Assembly: GCA_030549335.1 (NCBI GenBank) | Contig: CM060198.1 | Span: forward strand, 64,337,958 to 64,401,957 | Direction of reading: 5' to 3' | DNA length: 64,000 nucleotides | Source of the DNA: Pontederia crassipes | Taxonomy: Eukaryota; Streptophyta; Magnoliopsida; Commelinales; Pontederiaceae | Part shown: positions 44,721 to 58,700 of the stretch, in pieces | Position numbering within the stretch: position 1 is the first letter of the stretch | Layout of the letters: every line of letters begins with the position of its first letter | Notes under the pieces: generated by a model | What the model saw: only the letters and a program-made list of their open reading frames with translations | Database searches by the model: none | What the model was told of the DNA's origin: nothing | Made by a program: the position numbers and the translations under genes

Positions 44721-45551
44721 GGCACCCTATGGAAGAATGTCCCCTCCCCCCCCCGGTGGTTCTCTCTTTTTAGATTTTTAAGGGAATATATATATATATA
44801 TGTTTATCATGTTAGATGTGCTGAGAGAGATCACTAACTAATTTATCTTTTCCCGTTTGTGTGTGTATTTAAGGGAACCCGGATTGATGACAATGTATTT
44901 ATCATTGCTTCTTTCACATTTAACTAAGCCTACATATCACTCCGAATAATCACAAACAATGTATGTGAGCACATTATGATAAATGAACTTGAGTATTTCT
45001 TGATGCGTATGGAATTGCAATAAGTAAATGTTCATCGCCAGTTAACCCAAATAATTTGCCATTATCTTGCTGTTATCACTTAGTGGGAGTGGGACAACAT
45101 CATGTTTTTTTTTTCGGCATGTGCTGCAATAAAATCTACTCATAGTGAGTACAAACCTATACTGATATATGCAATGAATTTGATGTGAACATACATACAT
45201 ACATATGTGCTCAAACAATATGATCCATTGAATGTGCTTAGGACTAGAGATGCATAAATGAATTCTTAGGATACATATACATACATATATGTGTATTAAT
45301 TGGATGTCTTCTTCCTTTATCCATCTAAATGATCTGCCAGAACATAGAGAAAAGAAGCTGAGAGGGGACATGTGGGGCCACCTTTGGCCATATTGATCTT
45401 TTGAGTGCAAATGCAAGTGAGGCTTCTAGGTAATCTCATGTGAAAGGGGCAAGGTTGGGAAAAGGTTTGGCTTTGAGCACCACAGAGGCATGTGGGAGGT
45501 TGCATGAGGCACTAATATTATAATTCTCCGAAGAGGGCCACACAGGGAGAC

Positions 45552-45569
45552 GGGGGGGGGGGGGGGGGG
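45552..45569. repeat. Poly-G run (18 G) with flanking G4 tracts
   Basis: Eighteen G followed by T and GGGG, then a GA repeat to about 45592. It lies about 1.05 kb upstream of the WOX start codon and could form a G-quadruplex. The exact length is likely assembly-dependent. Confidence 0.9.
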
Positions 45570-45794
45570 TGGGGTTGAGAGAGAGAGAGAGAATTGAAGC
45601 CATGGTCAAAGAAAACCCTACTCTAATTTATTAATTAGGGCTGACGTTGTATCGACTTGGCCTTAAATGGAGACCCACAATCTTAATGTCCCATACTTCA
45701 TTATGTATAGTTATTTTTCGGCGTTACATATATATATATATAGTATACATTAACCACTGAGACAAATAATATGAGAGAGGTGATCCAGTGGTGA

Positions 45795-46055
45795 AAGCAA
45801 AGTATATTATTGTACAAAGGTGTGATCGTGTGAAAGTGAGATGAGTGTGTGTGTGAGAGAGAGAGAAATAGAAGGCGAAGTATATTATAGTATAAAACCG
45901 TGTGCAAGTGTGTGACAGAGAGAGAGAGAGTGAGAGTGAGAGAGAGAGAGAGGAGTTGGGCAAATGCTAGAGAGAGAAGGAAGACAAATAATGTTATAGT
46001 ATAAAACTGTGTGGAAGGAGGGAGGGAGGGAGGGGGCGAAAGAGAGAGAGAGAGA
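45795..46055. repeat. GA/GT-rich imperfect minisatellite upstream of the WOX gene
   Basis: Three related blocks each contain a (T/A)TTAT(A/T)GTA(T/C)AAA(A/G) core followed by (C/A)(C/T)GTGTG, at about 45808, 45882 and 45993, each followed by GTGTG/GAGAGA tracts. Unit spacing is about 75 and 110 bp. All open frames here are low complexity. Confidence 0.65.
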
Positions 46056-48122
46056 GATTGGCAAATGTTCGGTTGGTTTCGCCATTTTGTAGCAGCACAA
46101 AGCGACGTCGCGGAGACTACGGAGAGGCTCGGGTCTTTCCTTGGACCACCCCAACTCTGTCCCCTTCTCCGTTCGATCCGGCCATGCCATTAGCTTTCAA
46201 TTCGGTCATTGAAGGGGTGAACGGATTTGTATCTTTGCACTTAAATTGAATTGGTAAAGGAGGGGAATTAGTTGGATATGTGCATTGACTACTCGTATAT
46301 TGTTCTCTTTTTAACAAACCAATATATGCTAATTAAATACCACTTTTCTTACTTTGTGGCCTCACATATAATGATCATAAAAAAATGAGATTTTTAATTT
46401 CTTGGAAGCTCAGAACAGGACTGCTCTCAGTGAAGACAAAAAATAAGATCTTATTTTGCATTCAAACACCCCATAGTAATTAATTGCATGAATATTCCCT
46501 CGCCGCGTGTTTGCCGATATTGAAGTTTTATGTATTTTGACATAGGATTTATCTTCAAAGTGATCAAGGCCTCTAGTCATGTGATAATATGTAATATAAA
46601 AAATTAAAGTGATTAGTTTAGATCATAGATAATATTTAGATATATGTTTTTCATATGTATATAATATTTAAAGTTTTAATATTTGACCCTCTTAATTAAG
46701 TTAAAATTTATTATATTTTTTACAATTTTATTTTATAATATTATCGTGGCGTCTCTTAAAAAATTTCAGTCCGTCCATGGCGATCCATATGCATACTATT
46801 TTATAATATTATTGTACCTAAGTTCACAACTGCCCTTTCGTTTTCAAGAGTTAAAACCAAGATAACCAAGATGTGTGCATCTTCTTCAACTTGATTTTGT
46901 AGTTGTATGTACAACATATAGGACATATATTGCCCTCTGAAATACAGGCATGAAACCCCAGGAGCCTACGTTCTATGGACCTAACATATGTAACATGGTG
47001 GGGTGCCAAATGTAATATCTTAATCAAGACTTTAGTTTATATGGTTTTATCAAGGATATAATGTTTGTCCTCTCCTGTTAAGATCGGAGGGAGGTTATAA
47101 AATCAAGATCGTGAGATTGAATTAAGGATAGTAATATCCCACTAATTAATAGAACAATATATTTTAAAAGATAATACATATTTTTTTGTGAATTTGTTAC
47201 ACTCAAATCTTAAATATTTACACCTCACCAAGTTATATTTTTGTCGATTCTCAAGCCAAATTATTTCAAGATATAATAAATGCAAATAATATATATTAGA
47301 CACAACGTAAATCAATTGTTATTAAATATATTTTTATTAGTAGTTAAATAATTATATTAATCAGATGAGATCGAATAAGATCGTAAGGTTGTATGATCAA
47401 AACTAAAATTTAAGATCTTACACATAATATATTCAAAATAAGATTGAAATTTTATGATATGTAGATCAAGATCTTGTAGATCAAGATATGTAGATCAAGT
47501 TCTTGACAAGCTCATTCTGACGGTGATGGATGACGAGTTTGTTCCTTCTGGCGGCGAAGGGGAGACATTCACTTTTTTATCTTTGTTCATTCCGACAACG
47601 ACGAGGAGATCTTCGCTAGGGCAAGGTTCATTCCGAGGGAAAATGAGGGCAAATCGTTGAATCGGGCATGCATGATATTTTTCTCATCACCCAACAGCCC
47701 AGTGCTCGACCTCACACTTTTTCATCGCATGTCGGATGAGAAATGGACGGACGTATGTGTAGGGAGGACGATCCTCCTTACACAACCAGGGATGACAAAC
47801 ATTATACCCTTTATCAAATGTAGACAATTAATGTTTTCGCGTCCCTTTCATAATTTGGCATGTAAGATTAACACAAGACACACCTTCTTCAATTTTTTTG
47901 TTGGGAGGTAGATGTGCCCAAGAGGTTCCAAAATATTTTCAGTAATTGGTTCAAATTAATAAAAAATGACTTATTTTATTTATAAAAAAAATCTTTAGGA
48001 ATCGTAGCTTAGTTTAATTAGTATCTTATGAACTATAATATTCGGGACCGATTACACTTTAAAATATGATAGTCCAAAGAAATGGAATCCTTGAAGATGA
48101 GTTATCCCATACAAAAAAATTT

Positions 48123-48145
48123 CGCCGATCGCCGATCGCCGATCG
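48123..48145. repeat. (GCCGATC)3 tandem repeat
   Basis: Three perfect 7-bp units in AT-rich DNA. Confidence 0.85.
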
Positions 48146-51100
48146 AAATATAAATAAGTAAATAAATAATTGTCAGTTAAAGGACAAACCGACGGAATCG
48201 AAATCTAACCACCATTAGTGATATATACGTATACGTATGCATATAATTATATGTATACGTGCCAACAACTCTGTACACGTACAACTTAACTAATTTAACA
48301 AGATTAGAAGCAGTGGAATCTGCCTAACCTGTGATTTAGCCCACAAGAAAAAGAACACTAGAACAAACAAAATTACACTAGAGTCACTCGATCAATCCTA
48401 AAAGACAATTAGTCTAACCATTAGAAACTTAAGCATGAGACGTGGGGTGGCTAACTGATATAAGGTAGAAAAAAATGCTTCTCTGAATCAATTGGAGAGA
48501 TCTCAAATTCATAGGTTAATTGCATTATGAATAATAGGATTTGCACGACGAAGTTTAAACCTTAATATATTATTGTGTAATTTAAGTCCATGTGTGACAT
48601 GCATTTACCGATACATGATCATTCTAATTTGATAAGAAGGTCTAGGAGTGCTGACAATGTGATCACGTTACCTTCCACGAAACAAAGGGAACAATATTGT
48701 TTAATACTGTGCTTTACTACTTTTTTTATATTATTTTAGGCCTAATTTACTACACGCTTGGACACTCCATGTGCTACTTGCACTTGTTTATATGTATAAC
48801 CTCGATCACTTTGGTGGTCGCACGTTTGATTTTAGAATGTGGGCATCTTTAACTTCCAAGACTTTAATTATGTTGTGTCTCTTTTGGTGATTCTCCTATT
48901 TCTTAAATACTATCTCAAAGGTGATAATAATGTATTTCCATTTAAATAATTCATGTTCCCATCAACTAGAAAAAAAATTGGCCTTAATTAAAATTAAGTA
49001 TTGGTTATGGCCAAAGTGATATACTATAGCAAATATCACTACATAGTTAAGTAAAAGTAAAAAAAAAGGGTATTGCAATTGTAGCTGTACTCTTGGAAAA
49101 TGAGAAAAAACCAAAAAATAAAAATATGTAATGGTGTGCACGAGAATTAGTGTTGTTTTTCTATAGATATATTTTGCTCATAGTGAATTTTTTTTATTGA
49201 TAGATTGCTCTCGATGTTTTGTTCACTATATAAAGAAAAAATATTAGAGCGCTATCCTGTCCAATGCCATATGCTAATTAAACGATTTCGAGGTCCGAAC
49301 ATCCTGTGCAAATATTTCTTCGTCTTCATATCGATCATTGCCATAGATAAAAAAAATCACAATTAATGTCCTAATTTAATGTCGAACCTTTCTAGTCTTC
49401 CCAAAAGGAAATAAAGCATCACCTGCATCGCTAAACTCTAGCTGTTTGCTAAAGTGCATGCTCCAACATAATTACGCAAGCCAGCTTTAGGCTTATTGTC
49501 GGAATCAACTAGTTTATTATGCTACGTTAATAGTACTAAGTTAAACATGATCATAAACAATGTTTACATGTTGAATCCGAGGATGAACTTATATATAGCC
49601 ATTCAGCCGCAATTTTCGACCTATCACGTCTCTGGCCATATGTATATAATATGTATGCTGCCTTCATGTTCTTTTACTCGAGTGGTTTCCTCGATGATTC
49701 CTTATGACCTTTGCTAAACCTGACATAATCATTAATTAAAACCTTGGACGATTGCCAACTTTCATGCATGAGGTAAAAGTAACCCGGATATATATTAACA
49801 CTACGCGACGAGTAATGTCGGGAAAAGAGCACGTAACCAGCATTCTAAATGTTTCCCATGCATGTCCGATGAATTCATATATTTATCATATATTGATATA
49901 GATGACTCGAGGTACACAATCCTAATAGTAAATTCATAATTTACTCGTATAGTTAATTAATACATGTAGAACGCACATGTAGAATTAATTGCAGCAAGTT
50001 TTCTTTTAGCACTTTTAACTGCGTGATCATCCAACAGTTCAAGCATGCATTTGTTCGGGTCTCAACTGGTTTGAGCAATTTGCAATTAACTAAAATATGC
50101 ATTAAGATTTAATTAATACTGATACGAAATTAATAAGTTATGATATATATTAACTTCATATTTTTCCGCCGAAAATAAGATTGTCTATATTGATGTTACT
50201 CCAGTCTCCAACATTTGAGAATTTTCGTCCCCTTTGATTCATCTCGGATCATGTATGCATCCAAGAGTTAATAGTTTTCTTCTAAAATGGTTAATTCGAA
50301 AATATTATTTTACTTTCACTTCGATTCTGAATTAGTCTGTTGCAGTGTCATCTATGACTTGAGTCCAAAAGGAAAAAGTTTGTCGCATTGTCATCTACCC
50401 ATTTCTTTGCCTCCAAAAGCAGCCGAAGTGCACCGTTCAATCTAAAGGCAGGTGTGTCATGTGTGCCTGGAGTGCATGTGCCCCAAAAGCCAAGCCAATT
50501 AAGGGGTTGCCTCTTCTGGTCGGTGTCCCAGGATATGTATGCGCACAATTTATGAACTTTTTTCCTTTAGTTTAATTTTTTTACTTATTATGCTTCCGAT
50601 CATTGAAACTTTCTTGTTGGCAGTCATATATAGAATTAAATCATGAGAATTTAAAAAGTGGTATATTGTTCCGTGATATGCAATGCATGAGGCTGCATGA
50701 GAGAGCAAGTTTCGGCCGTTGCTTTTCGATGCTTCCCGTTTCTGCCATCAGAAGCTTTGACATATATATAATATGATCACTTCTTAGTTCTTGCTGGTAA
50801 AACCAATTTGACATCTTGGTTAAAAGAAAATGAACTGTTCATCACCTAATTATGAACCATTAGTCGAATCGATATAATTTGGCTCACTAAAACCGTTCAA
50901 CATGGATACGCGATTGCTCATTAATAGAGAGATGGGCGTTCCCTTTTTTCTCTCTCTATAAAATTTATATCTATAACTTAAAGACTCATTACAAGATCTT
51001 GACATCTGATGGAGAACAATCGATCAAGAGAATTTATTAGTCTATGTTCAACATTCAGATGCCATGATCGTGATCAGAAAAATTAGGAACAAGGCTATTC

Positions 51101-52012
51101 GGTACAAAAAGTTTAATGAACAAAACCCGCAAATATGTATTTGACGAACTTTGGGTCAGGCCAAGATAAGGAGAACTTTGTCATTAGGGTTTGTGCTCAA
51201 ATTTTTTCTTCCTTTTTTTTATTGTCTCTTTTCATTGATTTGTTAGGGGGCGAGATTGATGGATAAGACTCCACCAGTCATGGAAAGTTGAGACTAGGTG
51301 ACCAATTCCTGGTCACCCGTACGACTTCGGTGTGCATTCCCCCTTCCACCTTGTACATGGCGCAAATATGGGTGTTTTAGCTGTTTGGATTCCATGCTTC
51401 CACACCCTGACACATAAACCTACTTCCACATAAAAAAAGAAACTACATAAATGGCTACGGAGATCTAACACTTAGCCAACAGTTCCGAGGCCATCTCATG
51501 TCTCCTTCTTGCATGCATTGATGCGACTCTCGTGGTCTCATGGCCCTTTGGTTCCTTGGCAATGGCGTGACTGAAAACTCTCGTCTCCTCCACTCCCCTC
51601 CTAAACCCTAAACGTACGTGCCATGCACTATCAGACATCCAATGCTTCTTTCTTCTTTTTTTTTTCTTTCAGGTTCGTTTCTGAACTTTATGCTCGATTA
51701 TATATATTCATGCGAATCCTGTGATTTCTTGACATGCTTCATCTTTTCACGGATGAAGTTGATGTGATCGACGTGTAAACTAAAGCAACTTAAAGTTCGG
51801 GGTATTTTTCTATCAACTTGTATGCTTTACCCCGAACACGACAAGCTTCCCTCCAATCATTAATGGTTCTTAATTATAACGTATGAGCATTTTCCTCTCG
51901 CATGTTCGTTCAAACTTATATAGTGGCTCCAGTTTTCAATTCCACTGGGAGGACTACGTACGTTCAGTGAGATTTTAGATGTGATTGATTGATTAGTTTC
52001 TCGGTGCTCAAG

Positions 52013-52013
<1 letters not shown>

Positions 52014-52060
<47 letters not shown>
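52014..52060. repeat. (TA)n microsatellite
   Basis: About 23 uninterrupted TA units. Confidence 0.95.
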
Positions 52061-52063
<3 letters not shown>

Positions 52064-52307
52064 CATAACTCTAGTTCATATATAATTTAAAGTTTGGAGT
52101 GTAATTAAATTAGTTACATCTCCTTTCAAATGCTTTAATATAAAATTTTTTAACAGTCAGCCCGAGTATTTAAGAAGTGATGCTACAGCTCAACTCGTGC
52201 AATGCTAAAAAATACACTATTCGTAGGATGGAGATTAGTCTACCATCGAGTTCAACTAATTCATTTATGTCATCACCTCGTGTCGGATACCTGACGGTAG
52301 TAGGTAA

Positions 52308-52376
52308 GGCTTGTAATAAAAAATTTTCACATTCACTTGAGAGGCTTGTAACAAAAAAATTTCACATTCACTTGAG
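52308..52376. repeat. 34-bp tandem duplication
   Basis: Two adjacent copies of a unit running AGGCTTGTAA(T/C)AAAAAA to TTTCACATTCACTTGAG, differing at one or two bases. It reads as a recent local duplication. Confidence 0.85.
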
Positions 52377-53021
52377 ACTTTACTTAATCGAAAAGGAGCC
52401 ACTTACCACTTCACTTTAAAAATTGATAAATGCTTTAATTTAATATAATGATAAGCATGAGAATGCATGCTTATAAAAAGGAACACAAATATAAAAAAGT
52501 TATATATGTGTCCATGTATGTATGCACATGTGCAAACATCAGGGCTATCATCAAATTGACTAATTACACATGGATTATTATGTTTGACAAAACATGCATA
52601 CAATCTTTGTTAAACTTCACGATATGCATTGCTTAAATAATAACCTTAGATAAAAATTATCTATTATATTTTCATATTATTATCTATCATTCAAAACTCG
52701 GAAGATTACCGTAAAATATCAAATTAAGCATTTATTATCACTAAGATATCCGGTTTGGACATTAATTGAACTAAATCTCGATTTAGCTTAAATAAGAGTT
52801 TGGTCCTCTATATTAAGTTATACATAACAAAGCCAGATAATAATATAATTTTCATTTAGTGTCTATTTTTTTAATATTTTATTTTTCTTCAAAATGTGGC
52901 CCCTAATGATTTGTCCCTGTGATAATAGGAATTACTGCATGGGCTGATATTTTAGCGAGCATCAATAAGTTTTTCTTTGGTGAGTGTATGTCGTCCTATT
53001 ATTTTGAACATGTCTTAAATC

Positions 53022-53217
53022 TTTTTTTTATGCAGATCTGGGTCTAGAAAAAAATTCTGGTGTTCAAAATTATTAGCATATGACTAATTCGGAATCGAAA
53101 AGATAGCGTAATAATAATTTAATCCCTTGTCTTTATGGAGACTCCAAGAATTAAACCCAGAGTTATTAGCATCCCCAATCACTTGGAACTCAACTCCGCT
53201 AACCAGTTGAGTCAACC
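53022..53217 (-). mobile_element. Probable tRNA-derived SINE
   Basis: On the minus strand the 5' end has a pol III A-box-like TGACTCAACTGGTTAGCGG and, about 45 bp on, a B-box-like GGGTTTAATTCTTGG (consensus GGTTCRANNCC). An approximately 110-bp AT-rich body follows, ending in A8 at 53022-53029. Length (196 bp), architecture and A-tail fit a plant SINE. I found no clean target duplication, so the boundaries are tentative. Confidence 0.5.
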
Positions 53218-53505
53218 ATCGTTGATTAACATGTGATGGGAATATAGCATCAGATGAATAATTAAACTAAGAAGATGAACATGAAGATCTTTTAATGTGG
53301 TAAATTTTTTTTGATTAGTGTGAATAAGAAAAAAAAATCTATGGACAAAGAAGATCGTCGTCAAAAGAAATTCACTATAAAAAAATACATAAAAAATCCT
53401 AACCCCTAAACATAAATGTTCATATCGTGAGGGGCTTCGCCCTCCCTGCACTCTGGTGCTGGCAACAGTTTATGGACTTTTTTTTTAAAACAAAGTTCGA
53501 TATAT

Positions 53506-53811
53506 TTAAACTGAAAGATCAAAACGGTCATTGTACAAAATTCTATGTAAATCCGGCGGAAGGTTTACATCCCAAAAGACATCGTGCTCGATGGATTTAG
53601 CCTGTTTTGCAAGATAATCAGCAGCCTGATTACAAATTCTAGGACAGTGAATATAATTTGTTTGCTCAAAAAGTGTTAAAAGATAGTGAATTTCCTTCAC
53701 AATTGTCCAAATTCTAAGACAGTTTACGGACTTGAGCCTCTGCTTCCTTCCACAACATATCCTATTTTTTCTTTCACAATTTTGGGTATATGATGTAATC
53801 AACATCAACAA
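53506..53811 (-). pseudogene. LINE-type RNase H remnant
   Basis: About 100 codons on the minus strand encode the C-terminal half of the RNase H-like domain found at the end of plant L1 LINEs: VKEIHYLLTLFEQTNYIHCP, RICNQAADYLAKQAKSIEH, then PPDLHRILYNDR. The motif with NxxAD (catalytic Asp of RNase H) is present. Upstream RT and endonuclease are absent, so this is a truncated or decayed copy. Confidence 0.75.
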
Positions 53812-53829
53812 TATGTCTTAAAGCTTTCT

Positions 53830-55710
53830 TTGCAAGTTTATAGAGAAAAAATTTTACTTCACTATTTCCTTTTATTCATCCGATGATATTGTCATCTTTT
53901 ATTCATTATGCACATATGTGATCAGTCCCAACCATTAGATTGAGATCTGTACGTGTACGTAATGTACTACATATGTATATATCACTGTGAAAGATTGATT
54001 TCCATCCTGCAAAAGATGAACCTAGCAATGCTAGCAGAGATGCAAATCACTAGACAAAGGCCTGCTCCAGGTGTCCAGGTAAAACTTGAAAGCCTATCAA
54101 ATATCAATAGTTAATGGACTGCGTGTAACATTTGATATATACGTTGAAGGGAGAAATAAATCATGACATTGACCAAAAACAGTGGCCAAATGGGGCTATT
54201 ATGCGATGTAAAACTAGACTACATGAGAACAATCGTGTCCAATATTGGGTTGTTTATCATTTCTTGATTGATATATTTTGATGAAAAAAAATATATTATG
54301 TGATCAATTTTGAAAATGTTGTTGATAAAAGTGTAACTTGTTCGAGATTGGATTGGCTAAAAATTAATAGGGTTATAGCTATCATGTTCCCATCAGTTTC
54401 AGTCAAATATTTGGAGCCTCAAGGATTTGGTGGGCCCCAAGACAAGATGATACAAACCTAATAAGATTTCATCCACTAAAAAAATTACATGATGAATTCC
54501 AGCAGTCGGCTGATTTTTTTCCCACCATTTGTATACAAAGATCCAGCATGGCGATCTGATTCTGAACACAGACCTGATCAGATTAAAAATCCGAAAGTTT
54601 CGGTCAGTTTGATGCAAGTAAGATCTACATTTCAAGATTACATTTAAATGCCATCTCCAATATCTTCACCTCTGTTTCATGAAATTTTAACGTACAAGTC
54701 ATGACCTGAACTCATTTAAAAAAACTAATTAAGTAAAAGTAAAACCTTTCTTTGATCAACCCAACTTCAAGCCATACAACATGCCTGCAATTTGGGGATA
54801 ATATAAGAAGGGATGGAACACGATATCTTCCAACTTGGTTGCTGTCTTGGGTTTACACTGGATTTGATATCAGAACCCTAGTATTCAAACCATGGACTCC
54901 AATTGTTTGTTCGCCTATCAAGGACCACATAAAAATTCAACATGTTCACAACAACCTCACCCACTCAATCATATATATGTCTATTGCCACTTGCAAGCTC
55001 TTTTCCAGATTTCGAGTCGAGCCCTGGGAATGTGAATCTTCAAGCTTGGATTTAAGAGCAATCCAGTTGCAAATTAACCTTTTCCAACTGATTCTTTGCC
55101 AATTTGATGGATTAATTGAAAAAAAAAATCAGAATAGGTCCTCGAGTCATGGAGCTTTTCTTCGCTACTTTATATGTGATAACTAATAACAGAGGAGGCA
55201 ACATGATTCTTAATCAATTCATTCATTTTGAACAAGTTGGTGGCATTCATTATATTCTAATGCAAATTAGGAAGCAAAGAATGGACTTAACATGAACCCC
55301 ACAGCAAAGACTCATGAGAGTGAATTTATACTACATGTATATTGGCTCTGTGAACCAAGAGAAGAAAGGCTAGCTAGACATGAATGACGAATCGATATAT
55401 GATGGAGAATAGTGTTGCAGTCATGGCCATAATTCACATTGCAAGTACATCAATAGTTTAATATGCATGAGCTTGGAGGTGCAGGTGCTGTAATGTTGTA
55501 TATATATATATATATTTCATTTCCTTTGAAGAAAGAATCTGATGAATAAATACACACAACAGAAGGAATACCTATCTATCCCTTTGGATAGGCAACAAGC
55601 ATGCAGTGGGCAAGGAAAGCCAACTAGCAGCGAAAGAATAGACTAATATACACACAAGAAACAAAAAAAAAAAAAGAGGAGAAACTCAAAGAACAAAACT
55701 TTATCGAGTG
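53830..55710. other. Gene-free spacer and 3' flank of the ALA gene
   Basis: No supportable gene. The 144-codon plus-strand frame at 54752-55186 has no domain, and a long open frame alone is not enough here. A (TA)n tract lies at about 55498-55516. The part just right of 55600 presumably holds the 3' UTR of the minus-strand ATPase gene. Confidence 0.55.
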
Positions 55711-55718
55711 ACCACTTC

Positions 55719-58700
55719 TCAGTGCTGTGAAAATATGTTCATCGGAATGTCAGATGTGACATATTCATATAAATTACCAAACTTCTCGGCTTCCCTAGCT
55801 ACCTGAATGTCACTGGGAATAAAATACTCGGTGAAAGCCTTAGCTGCAAATCGAGGAACCATCCCAGCAACCATGATGGAAAACAAGCATAGCCAGAATG
55901 TTCCAGTTCCCATTACATGAAAAATAGCCCTGAGAAGAAATTCAAGGCATCAGATAAATTTCATATGAAATGATCTAAGAGAAGAATATGCAACACAATA
56001 AAGGAGAAAACAATGGCAGAGCAGTGAAGAATGTTGAATACACTCACCAGTAACCAGGTAGAGAAGTTATGGAGTCTATGATGATGAGACATATTACTGT
56101 TGCAACTATACAGCCCCATATGGACAAATGTGTGATCCAGTTCCAACGGAACACATCCATAGCCAAGTGAAGGTTTACCAAAATGACCACAGCAAGAGTC
56201 CAAAGGTCTCCTATGCTAGACCCATCTACTGTGCTGTGCCTGTAAGCAAAATAAGGGATGAAGAAAATAGCAAGACTTTGCCACACGCAATCAATCATTG
56301 TGAGGATGAACAACTTGAGGTTGTATCTTTCCTCTCTCTGTCCAGATCCATAAAGTTGAGGATATTTCAGAAGGGTCCTCCTACTGAGATCCTTGTCAAG
56401 AATACCAACAATGATGGTCGGCAGTGCAGTATAAATTATAGAATACAACACACTGCTCCAATCAGTGATTGCAGTTGCCAAACTGAAAGCCGTATATAGT
56501 ACATACCTGAAATGAACAACACAGTTTAAGCATCTTTTGATTGAAGATAAGAGACAGAATAATTCAAATCAGGGAGATACTCAGGAGCTCAGATGTCAAA
56601 TAATCCATATAAGTGAAAGAAGAGAGCAAAACATGATTGATGTTTTTGTTAAAATTCAGGTAGCTAATAGTACATATAGATTTAACTCGTTTAGAAGATA
56701 TTTAAATCTTTTTACAAAAAAATACAAATTTAACTCTTCTGTTCAAACATCTTAGTAAATAACTAATGCTTGTGTTTTCATTGACAAAGGTAACAATATA
56801 TGTAGTTTTTACTCCATCCAAAGATCTTAAGAAGATAAGTGATGCAAGTGTTTTCTATTGTCAAATGTAACAAGGCATCTTAATGACTGTTCTTACTTAT
56901 GAGAATTAGCATGTTGATGTAGTAATCTCATTCAAGAAGTATGCAAGAGACAATGTCCCTCATATTCATCCATCCCATGTAGATTATAGTAAGATGTCAT
57001 GGAATAAGTAGGGCATGACTGCATTGAAGAACAAATACTTCCACTCTAAAGAGGAGGAATAGTAGGCACGGCAGGCTTACCAGAATAGTATGAAGACAAA
57101 CACCGCATTTCTATAGAAATTGTACAGGATCATGTAGGCCATTCGCTGATAATTCCAGTGACCATGAACCAATAAAAGTGGCACTAGGAACCTAAATTGT
57201 CCCATTGCAAAATCTGAGGCCATAACAGCTTGTCGTCCTTCCTGGCCACTTATCCCGATCCCAACATCAGCCATTTGAATCATTGAGACATCATTTGCAC
57301 CTGAAATAATGTAGAAGTTAATACATAATGGACATCCCTGTATGTTTTGATTCCATCCAGCATAAATAAGAGAAAATGTTTCAGTATTTTTTTTACCATC
57401 TCCAATAGCCAGGGTCATATCATCTGTTCGATTTTTTATAAGAGCAACTATCCCAGCCTTTTGTAGTGGAGCCACACGACAGCACAATACAACATCACAT
57501 GCAGTGGCCAACTTAAATAACTGTGATCCAGAATAAAACGGCATGAGTTCCCAAAATGAAGTAATAAAAGAGCAGCTCACTCTTTTAAAAAGGAACAGAA
57601 GGATGTGATCAAGACCAAACATACCTGTTCCTCCAGTTCTGTGTCAAAAACATAGACGAGGCTGGTACCATCAATTATCAAAGCCAGAGGAACTTTAGCA
57701 GATTGTGCACTTGTGGCATTGTTTTGTGCCCCAGTGTTTAAACTAGCAAGCTTGCTAGTTGTCGCAATCGCCTCTTCAAGGCTCTTTCTACAGGATTCTT
57801 TAGAATTGCTATTTATGACAATTTGGGTCATTTCATTTGTCAAAAGTTTACATGAATAGCCAATGGAAATGGCTGTTTCTTGCTTATCCCCTGTCAGAAC
57901 CCAAACCTTGATTCCTGCTTGTCTCAGAGATTCTATAGCTTCAGGTACACCTTGTTGCAATTTATCTTCAATCCCAGAGGCTCCCAATATATGGAGATTG
58001 CTTTCCACATTAGAGGCAATAGCTCGTAGTTTACTGCCCCTTCCAAACAATGCCATACTTGCTTGCTCGTAAGCAGACTGCCATTGCTCAAAATCAGTTC
58101 TACTCAGCTCCCGCATACCAACAACCAATGTCCTCAAGCCCAGAGATGAATAACTATGAAGATTTGTTTGGGTTGCACGGATAACATCCAAGTCTACAGT
58201 TTTTGCAAGAATCCCAAACATTGAACTGTCTGCCCCTTTCACAAAGAGTTTAACTGTTTTATCAGGGCAGCCAACAATGACAGACATCCTCTTTCTGTCG
58301 CTGTCAAATTCATGAAGACCCAATACATCAAACCTGCATGTAAGCACACATATTTTACTATTCTGCCATAACTAATAGGCCAGTCACAGAAAACAACAAT
58401 CAATCAACATTGAACCGAATTTCAAAAATCTCGAGTAAGAAACAACCAACATCAGTTGCATGTTAAAAGTACAACATTTGACATACTGACTAAAGCACTT
58501 TTTCAGGAATGAAATGTATCAATCAACCAAATACTATATCTTTTTGGGAAATAAAGTACTTCTAATGGCGTCACTCCTATTTTGGACATAGTATACCTAG
58601 TGAACAATAAGATCTGCAGTCACAAGTAATGCAATAGCAACAGCGATAACTAAATGAGCATTAGTACAATTTTCATGCACTATTAATTGATCTCGTTCCT

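Larger units (their letters stand above)
46060..53000. other. Gene-free region between the WOX and ALA genes
   Basis: No gene supported. Local features are three GTAGATCAAG repeats at 47461-47504, a GCCGATC triplet repeat at 48123-48145, a long (TA)n tract at 52014-52060, and a 34-bp tandem duplication at 52308-52376. A short GC-richer patch at 46080-46250 and one at 47510-47700 have no recognisable domain. Confidence 0.55.

Noticed and set aside
45701-46193. Ser/His/Leu-rich frames upstream of the WOX gene
   Set aside because: They translate the GA/GT minisatellite directly.
47454-47911. Two short plus-strand frames in a GC-richer patch
   Set aside because: They hint at an old gene or transposon fragment, but I can name no motif and the frame is not continuous.
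50348-50548. 66-codon minus-strand frame with a Trp/Cys-rich sequence
   Set aside because: No recognisable family, no start context or splice partners, and flanks with no sign of a gene.
54752-55186. 144-codon plus-strand open frame between the LINE remnant and the ALA gene
   Set aside because: No domain, no splice partners, and composition like the surrounding non-coding DNA. Length alone is not enough in a 64-kb window.
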